A DNA stretch of 64,000 nucleotides from Dryocosmus kuriphilus (taxonomy: Eukaryota > Arthropoda > Insecta > Hymenoptera > Cynipidae): NCBI GenBank assembly GCA_038277395.1, contig CM076193.1, forward strand, positions 70,760,252 through 70,824,251, written 5' to 3'. The position numbers and the translations under genes are program-made. Each line of letters begins with the position of its first letter. Within the stretch, counting starts at the first letter, position 1. Under the pieces are notes generated by a model. It worked only from the letters and a program-made list of their open reading frames with translations, did not search any database and was not told the DNA's origin. Below are positions 57,046 to 64,000 of the stretch, piece after piece.

Positions 57046-57240
57046 GCTCAGTCCGAAAAGCGTCTGAGCGTAAGGCGTAGGCGGAGGCGTCTGTTTAGAA
57101 ACTGTATATTCCTGTGTGTCAAGCCACACTCGCCATACAGCGGAGGTGCGTAGCGTAGTAACGCTGGTAAAAATTCTAAATGGACGCCTTTCCGCGTACT
57201 CCGCCACAGACTAGAGCGGTATAGTTGGATTTTTGCGGAT
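57046..57240. other. GC-richer insert with inverted motifs, unclassified
   Basis: A 190-bp block begins where the Penelope-like frame stops. It contains ggcgtaggcggaggcgtctg and, further on, ggacgcctttccgcgtactc and cgccacagac, which are partly complementary. It is probably a small MITE, but ends and duplication are not clear. Confidence 0.35.
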
Positions 57241-57476
57241 AGATGAGACTACAATTTTTATCTGATTTAGACGTTTCTTTTTCTTAATTGAAGCTGAATA
57301 AATTTTTCCAGTGATCCCTTGATGACCAGAGACGAACAAATTTTTTTTTAAAACTGTTTTCGATAAAACCAATAATGTGCAGTTGGGAAAAGGTTTCCTA
57401 TTTTATCGCATTAAAAAAAAAAAAAATGCTAAAATTGTCCTTAGGGCTATCATAACCGATTTTTGATGAAAGTACT

Positions 57477-58685
57477 TTTTACATTCTCATCAGAGAAGGT
57501 ATTGGATTTATGTAAAATTTGACTTTCGCGGATTTCATGAAGTCTCCACGTTTTGAGACCCCCTGAGTCAGAAAAAACGGTTTTTTACGACCGTGTCTGT
57601 CTGTCTGTTGTCGTCGTCGTTGTCGTTGTCGTCGTTGTCGTTGTCGTCGTTGTCGTTGTCGTCGTCGTCTGTGATCGCGATAACTTTCGAAGGACTAATC
57701 GGATTGGAGTGCGCTTTGGCACACTTCTTTAAGGGGTAAAAAGAAAGGACGAGTTCGTTAACCAGCGGTTTTTGACTAACAGTTATGGTTTTATCCATCA
57801 AAAAAGGTTTTCCAAAAATCAAGAAATCCATTTTCCGGCTAAACTATGATAGATACAAAAAAAATGTACGAGAGTAAAATTGTTCACTTCAAAAAAATGT
57901 ACAAATTTTGTCTTAACCTTTTTTTCGATAAAATGAACGTTTTTTTGTTTTAATCAAGAAAATGCTATTACACTTAAAGAACTCTGGTTTCCCGCCAAAA
58001 TATTCAAGATACAAAAAATTGGTGAAGAACAAAGTTGTTCAATTAAAAAATATCTACCAATTTTGTCCCAACCATTTTTTCATAAAATGCACGGTTTTTG
58101 TTTTAATCGATAAAATGTTATTAAAAATCAATGTTTTCAAATTTCCCGCCAAACTATGCAAGATACGGAAAAATAATAAGAAAGAAAGTTGTTTAGCCCA
58201 AACAGGTCTACTAATTTTCTTTCTATTCTTTTTTCGAACAGATGCGTACTTTTTGAGTTATTCGTGAAATATGTTATGAAATATAAAGAAAACCACTTTT
58301 CAGGAAAACTGTGCAAGATATGAGAAAATATTAACAAGCAGAATTGTTCACCTTGGAAAGAGCTACAAAATTTATTTGTAAAACTCATCGTTTTACTTTT
58401 AAGAATCGAAAACCTGTATTGTGAAAATTTGGAAAATCACAAGAAAACTTTACCAATCTACAATGTCTTTTAAAAAAATATAATTATCGAGCGCGAAGCG
58501 CGAGTGTCATGATGAGAATGTATTCCTTAAGGGCGATAGAGCCTTAAGTAAAATAGTTCCTTTTGGAATTTTTAATTTAAAGGTTTATACGATCCATAAA
58601 CACCGAGCGCGTAGTGCGAGGTGAATAATCTATCGAGCGCGAAGCGCGCGATGAGAATATGCCCGCGAAGCGGGCAGATTTTTTA
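57477..58685 (+). mobile_element. Helentron-like non-autonomous repeat, copy A
   Basis: It starts tttttacattctcatcagag and ends gatgagaatatgcccgcgaagcgggcagatttttt. The acattctcatc at the start is inverted relative to gatgagaat before the terminal hairpin (gcccgc/gcgggc) and T run. That arrangement is known for Helentron-associated elements. Near the 3' end it carries reiterated gagcgcgaagcgcgag palindromes. A GTC/GTT microsatellite lies at 57600-57670. No Rep/helicase is encoded. Confidence 0.6.
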
Positions 58686-59490
58686 TCCAATAAACATAAT
58701 AAAACTCACTGTTTAGCCTTTTTAAAATTGCCGTTTCTTATATTGTATTTACAGTCATTCTTTTTAAAGTACCTACAAGTGGAGTGCAAGAGCTGAAAAA
58801 TGTATTAAATTTATTATAAACAAATAAGTGGATGAAAATGGTTTCGGGAGGATTGTGAGGGTTTCATCATTTTAATTTAAGAAAATTAGAAAAATTTATA
58901 AGGCTAATCAGTTTTTGTGTGAAGTGCATAGAAGTGAAAAAGTAATTGTCTATTTTATAAACACAGATCTGCTTCAGATATTTGTGATGGAATAACATGC
59001 GTTTTTTTACGGCGTCGAACTAATATTACCAGCAACTGACCGTCTGATCTTGTTTTTATTTATTCGATAACAATTTATAATTGTTTAAACAGTATTGCTT
59101 AAAAAATGCATCCCTGGTTTTTTTGGTGCATATGAACTTCAACTTTTCAACGCAATGAACTACAAATAACAGTTAATAAACGCATTTATTATTTCGCAAT
59201 GTTTCGACATAAAAAGCTCATGTTTTTCAAGATAATCGCAAATAATTAATGTTCATACTTACTCAAAAAATTAATTAGATGTTAAATTTGTTTGGGTAAA
59301 CTGGTCGTGTTTTAGAAAAAATAAAATAAAAAATGTACCCGGACCCGTTTTGTTGGGACATTTAATAACTTTTAAGAACTTTAGTTGTTATTAAGAAGCT
59401 TATAAAAAATATTTTTCCTGTCAGGAATTTATAAATTTAAAATCCTTTCTTTTTCTTTAAATCAGCTGACAAATACTTAGTAATGATAAC
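58686..59490. other. Unclassified AT-rich stretch between Helentron-like copies
   Basis: I see no gene and no match to the Penelope-like frame on either side. Confidence 0.4.
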
Positions 59491-59568
59491 TTTTTACATT
59501 CTCATCAGAGAAGGTATTAGATTTATGCAAAATTTGACTTTCGCGGATTTCATGAAATTCATGTGAAT
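59491..59568 (+). mobile_element. Truncated 5' end of the Helentron-like repeat (copy B)
   Basis: tttttacattctcatcagag and ttgactttcgcggatttcat match the first ~75 bp of copy A. The match ends abruptly at the Penelope-like fragment. Confidence 0.75.
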
Positions 59569-59715
59569 TTTAGGAAGTCCGTATAATCTACTAATATTTG
59601 TATTTATAGTTAATAATGATTTTCTTGTTATATCACCTAAACATCCTTTTAATCTCCATTCATTGGTAATCTTGAACGTGTCATTTTGTAATTTAGAAAG
59701 TGGATTGTAATTTAT

Positions 59716-60962
59716 TACATTCTCATCTCAATGAGAAGGTATTAGTTTTATGTGAAAACTGACTTTCGCGGATTTCATGAAATCTCGACGTTTCATGACC
59801 CCCTGAACTCGAAAAAAAAGGTTTTACGTTGGTGTCTGTCGTTGTTGTCGTCGTTGTCGTCGTTGTTGTCGTAGTCCGTGGACACGATAACTTTCGAAGG
59901 ACTAATCGGATTGGATTGCGCTTTGGCACACTTCTTTAAAGTGTAAAAAGTAAGGACGAGTTCGTTAACCGGCCACTTTTGACCAACGGTTATGGTTTCA
60001 TCCATCAAAAACGGTTTTCACAAAATCAAAAAATCCATTTTCCGGCTAAACTATGAGAGATACAAAAAAAATGTAAGGAAGTAGAATTGTTCAGCTCAAA
60101 AAGATCTACAACTTTTGCCTTAACCGTTTTTTGATGAAATGAACGGTTTTTGTTTTAACCAAGAAAACGCTATTAAAATTAAAGAACTCTGGTTTCCCGC
60201 CAAAATATTCAACATACAAAAAAGTGGCAAAGAACAAAGTTGTTTAATTTAAAACGATCTACAAATTTTGTTTTAGCCACTTTTTGATAAAATGCACGGT
60301 TTTTGTTTTAATCGATAAAACGTTATTAAAAATGAAAAATTTCAAATTTCCTGCCAAACTATGGAAGATACGGAAAAATAATAATAAGAAAAGTTGTTCA
60401 CCTCAAAAAGGTCTACAAATTTGTTCTCTATCATTTTTTTGATCAGACGCGTAGTTTTTGAGTTATTCGTGAAATATGTTATGAAATATAAAGCAAACCA
60501 CTTTTCAGCAAAACTGTGCAAGATATGAGAAAATATTAACAAGCAGAATTGTTCACCTTGGAAAGAGCTACAAAATTTATTCGTTAAGACTCATCGTTTT
60601 ACTTTTAAGAATCGAAATCCTCTATTGTGAAAATTTGGAAAATCACAAAAAAACTTTACCAATCTACAATGTGTTTTAAAAAATGTAATTATCGAGCGCG
60701 AAGCGCGAGTGTCATGATGAGAATGTATTCTTTAAGGGCGATAGAGCCTTAAGTAAAATAATTTCTTTTGGAATTTTTAATTTAAAGGTTTATACGATCC
60801 ATAAACACCGAGCGCGTAGCGCGAGGAGAATAATCTATCGAGCGCGAAGCGCGAGTCAAATGTCGAGCGCGAAGCGCGAGTGCCAACAGACGCGCGCCTC
60901 AGGCGCGCTCATACTTCGCGCGATGAGAATGTGCCCGCAAAGCGGGCAGATTTTTTTTTTAT
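59716..60962 (+). mobile_element. Helentron-like non-autonomous repeat, copy C
   Basis: This copy has the same start (tacattctcatc), same internal order and same terminal hairpin (gcccgcaaagcgggc followed by T10) as copy A, with many point differences. It has extra gcgcgaagcgcgag units (60835-60880) and a tgccaacagacgcgcgcctc segment. It splits the Penelope-like element 2 coding region, which resumes on both sides. Confidence 0.68.
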
Positions 60963-61570
60963 AAGTATTATTGTCATTTAACATATCATTAATTTTGTTT
61001 GTGTATTCATTTTTGTTTAATAAAACTGTTATATTTCCCTTGTCTGCCTTAGTAATAAATAAATTTTTGTTGTTATTTATAAATGTTTTTGTATCTTTTA
61101 AATTTTTAGCTAATTTTCAATCTATAATTTAAATTTTATTAAGAGTTTTAGTATAATTATTTGAAATAGAAAGAATTTTATGTCTGATATCTTCTTGGAA
61201 TTTTTCAGGAATTTTTTCTAAGTTGGTTTCTAAGTCTTTGATTACCTCAAATATTTCTGAATGTTTATTTTGTATGCAGCTATTGCTAAATTTTTCGCCT
61301 AATCTTAATGTGCCAATAACTGTGTCTGTAACAATTACATCTGTTAAATTCATCAGCCAAGGATCAGAATTATTGCTGTAGCATTGTTCTAATATATGTT
61401 TATTTAAAAAAATTTCATTTTTGACTTGTTTTACCTTTATATCATTTAATTTTTTATTAAACTTGTTTTGTAATTTATTGTTGATGATAATATTACCAGA
61501 GTTTTCAAAATGATTTATTAAGTCATTGAAATTCTGTTCTGGAATTAACTTTGAAAATTTGTTTTTTTTA

Positions 61571-62600
61571 AAATTTCAAACGTTCATGTATATCTTTAAT
61601 TTCGATTCGGCTTCTAGCCACAGCATTGCTATATCGTAGAACCGCTGGCTTAAGAATCGTTCAATCACTCACTGCTGCCTCGTCCTCGGAACCTCAGCCT
61701 AGGAGGTTACATGGAATAAAGGAAATTCAATATCTTTAATCTCTAACTGTCTAATTTGATTCTTGACTGTTGATACAATGCTTTTATATTTTTTTATACT
61801 ATTTTTGCTATATAAATGTAAATTTTAATCTTCTGTGTACAATTATTTATATTACTTGGATAATAATCTGATCTCCGACACTCAGACAAAAATTCTTTCT
61901 CACCGTCGCTTTTTGTAACTCGAAACATGTATCCACTAGTTCTTTCTTGATCCAATACTTCTCGTCCTTGATTACCTTGTTAGGTTCCATTGTTTGATGT
62001 TTGTTGATGTAACACTTTACTAGTCAGTAGAGTGTATCGAAAATCCACTTTTTCATGTTTTAGATGATGGGGGGTGCGGAAAAGTTGTGAAACCATGCCA
62101 ATTGAAAGCACAAAAAGTTTCAGTCCGGTCGAATAATATTTATTATCCCCGCAGAGCCCTTGAAATTTTGAAATTTTCATGAAAACATGCAAATTTTCTC
62201 GTAGCTTTACACGACGACCCGAAGGTTGGTATGGTAATATTTTAGCTCGAGGGGTCATAAAATGTGTCTCGATATACCATGAAAGAGATTGGTCGAACCG
62301 GGATTTTCATTTAAGCCCCGAAAACCAGGTAGAAAAATGGTGGAAAATGTGCAATTTTAGTGAATTGTAGCAAATACTGCATATACCTAGGACCTAGGTA
62401 AGCGCTGCAACGAAATAGAGACTAAGAAATAGTGCGGTGGAGGTTGGCTGGGGGGTTAAGGACCCCCCCCCCCCCCCCCCCCCCAACATGAGTGTGCAGC
62501 TCTTCGCCCGTTTTCCGGAGGGTAAAAACAGCTCAGAACCCACCACGAGAAGGTGGCTACACGTCGAGTTCCGCCCTCTCCCATCCCAACCGACCAACCA
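61571..62600. other. Non-coding stretch with a C22-24 homopolymer
   Basis: I see no gene. A run of about 23 C starts near 62462, a site where sequencing errors are likely. The part at 62040-62370 may be an untranslated part of the transposon-like gene downstream of its stop. Confidence 0.4.
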
Positions 62601-62609
62601 TAAATGGGA

Positions 62610-64000
62610 GGACTCTTTCACTCCGAAAAGTCAGATTCCGAGTCCGCACTTGATGCAGCGACAAAATCTTTCTTTGTATTAAACTTAGGCATACTTTTTC
62701 TTGACCTAAGTGTGGACTTCATGTACCCGTCACGTGCTTCTGCACCACACACGCTTTTTGCGGCTTGGGTGACAAGTTTTACCGTTCTTTCCACAGCCTG
62801 TGTGTGACAAGGAAAGTCTCCGACCAAAGTCATGACCTTAGAACAGCCTTCAACACACGACTAAATTGCTTCGTCTGCTGTTCCACTTAAAATTTGGGGT
62901 TCAAATAGTCGATATTTGGGCCAATTCACCATTTCCGTGTACTGTGTTGCTTGAAAGTTTAGTACAGGAACACGGAAAATGCGTGGGTCTGTGTCTCCAC
63001 CCTCGCCTTCTACAGCCTGCTACCTCTTTGACAGAATTGTTTGAACTGCCATTTTTCTAACTTCCTGTCTTTCGTCGGCCAACATGGACAGAAGAACATT
63101 TTCTTGATGCGCAAAGTACGCATTATTGCTGATGACCGGGTCGACAACATCACGGTGTTTCTTAGGCAAATACCTTGATCTCTCTACTATTTCAAAAAGC
63201 AACTTGCTGCCATCGACAACGGAGTGCTTGATCTTGATAGCAAACCATGACGGGACGTAAACTTTCAAGACAAAACTAACTAAAGCTTGCAGGTTAGCGG
63301 ATGGCCTGGCTGTTGCTACGTAAAGACGAAGTATCCTGTTGGCTGCAGTTAGCCATCTTGAGTGTGCAAGAGGACCGGGGTCTTGCCTGGCTAGATCCTC
63401 AGAACATACTCCTGATTGAATGGCCATGGAAATGGCATCAGGTACTCCTGATCCTTACTCAGCTCTGCAATATCTACATCCGGCAAATCCACATCCGACT
63501 TTTTGAAGCTGCATACAGGAAGGACTTCACATTTCTCTAGCTGTTTACCTATTGTGCCACAAAAAGCGTTAGGACCACTGGTGGTACCCTCGAGAAATTG
63601 CATAAGGTGCCTAAGAGGCAACTCATAAAAATGGAGGAGACAAACAATCCATTGTAATGGATGTTTTAGTTCCTTTTCCAACAAATGAATTACACCACCC
63701 TAGTGGCCGGTGCTCACGTTAGTTCCATCGCAACCAACAGCAATAAGAAATAAGTCTGGCATCATTTTGATCTAAAAAGTTGAGGATGCATTTTGAAATT
63801 TCAATTGCTGTGCCCGATGCTGGAGTAACATGGCCAATATAACACGAGCCTGGCTGTTGCACAAGTGAAATGTGTTCCTCGGTGTGAATGCGCCGGTAGT
63901 ATTTTGCCCCTTCTTTTACTTTTACACTAGTTTTATCCTTACGGCCGTCAAAGTAAAGACCGCAAAGTGGGTTTTTGGTAAAGACATCAGTAGGAGACAC
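62610..64000 (-). pseudogene. Transposon-like uncharacterised gene, 5' part outside the window, frameshifted
   Basis: Minus-strand frames in order: 64000-63719 with YFDGRKDKTSVKVKEG and PGSCYIGHVTPASGTAIEIS; then, in shifted register, AVGCDGTNVSTGH around 63715; KPLQWIVCLLHFYELPLRHL-like sequence at 63650 and TTSGPNAFCGTIGKQLE; then 63427-63020 with DPGPLAHSRWLTAANRILRL, RYLPKKHRDVVDPVISNNAYF; and 62833-62618 with FPCHTQAVERTVKLVTQAAK. I recall this protein as a repeated, uncharacterised family in arthropods. GCDGTN and the short-His layout hint at a transposase-like origin, which is unproven. At least two shifts and one stop break it. Confidence 0.6.

Larger units (their letters stand above)
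55375..61570 (-). pseudogene. Penelope-like element 2, broken into pieces by nested insertions
   Basis: Reading down the minus strand: N-terminal region (61570-60965) with SDPWLMNLTDV and FITKADKGNITVLL; then, after a Helentron-like insertion, YNPLSKLQNDTFKITNEW and SRLYGLPKIHM (59715-59570); after further insertions the palm part with VMGSPI and YYRYFDDTFMVIP (57045-56760); linker with YYNNYPKEFI (56008-55751) after a MITE; and an open GIY-YIG domain, CNVVYKIKCNCGKSYIGQTK to FTHHTK, stop at 55375-55377. Domain order is the same as in element 1, but the sequence is different, so it is another family. The RT segment between the fingers and VMGSPI is missing. Confidence 0.88.

Noticed and set aside
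57568..57831. Minus-strand frame with an Asp/Asn repeat
   Set aside because: It is produced by the GTC/GTT microsatellite in a Helentron-like repeat.
62437..62682. Frame with a polyproline run
   Set aside because: It arises from the C homopolymer near 62462 and has no support.

Overview
The window looks like a repeat-dense stretch of an arthropod nuclear genome, most likely an insect and possibly a hymenopteran. It has AT-rich intergenic DNA, spliced gene fragments with GT/AG borders, microsatellites, and many nested DNA transposons, Penelope-like elements and foldback elements. The hymenopteran guess rests only on the style of one LINE ORF1 and is an inference. One assembly gap of exactly 500 N lies at 33752-34251.

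Left part (about 1.4-10.8 kb): a Polinton/Maverick (adintovirus-like) endogenous element. Its morphogenesis module is recognisable gene by gene: A32/FtsK-type packaging ATPase (minus strand), then on the plus strand a phospholipase A2-domain protein, an adenain-like cysteine protease, a penton-like minor capsid protein, a 53-codon ORF, a double-jelly-roll major capsid protein and an unassigned 168-codon ORF. A protein-primed family B DNA polymerase runs toward them on the minus strand. ATPase, PLA2, protease and minor capsid frames are open. Major capsid, the 168-codon ORF and polymerase carry stops or frameshifts, so this is an old copy. No integrase and no terminal inverted repeat is seen for it inside the window.

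10.8-23 kb: composite satellites, a 191-bp MITE, a tRNA-like SINE head, and a TTAA-flanked element that contains an internally deleted LINE with its own 16-bp target-site duplication. Then come host gene remnants: a terminal exon of unknown identity (18.5 kb), a 263-bp tandem repeat, and a LARP7-like gene with two in-frame stops (20.5-22.2 kb).

23-34 kb: 101-bp satellites inside a larger duplication, running into a giant inverted repeat (about 24.9-33.5 kb, centre about 28,764). Its arms carry the tail of a Polinton-type integrase. The assembly gap follows.

34.7-44.7 kb: a 10-kb FoldBack-like element with arms made of ~134-bp subrepeats and an 8-bp target-site duplication. It encloses a Sola-like transposon, a MITE and a Penelope-like element that is itself split by another MITE. 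44.8-54 kb: MITEs, a decayed CMC/EnSpm-like transposase, mariner relics, a 2.1-kb foldback element, and a possible minus-strand host gene. 54.6-61.6 kb: a hAT MITE and a second Penelope-like element broken by Helentron-like repeats and a TA-flanked MITE. The right end holds a decayed minus-strand transposon-like gene that leaves the window.
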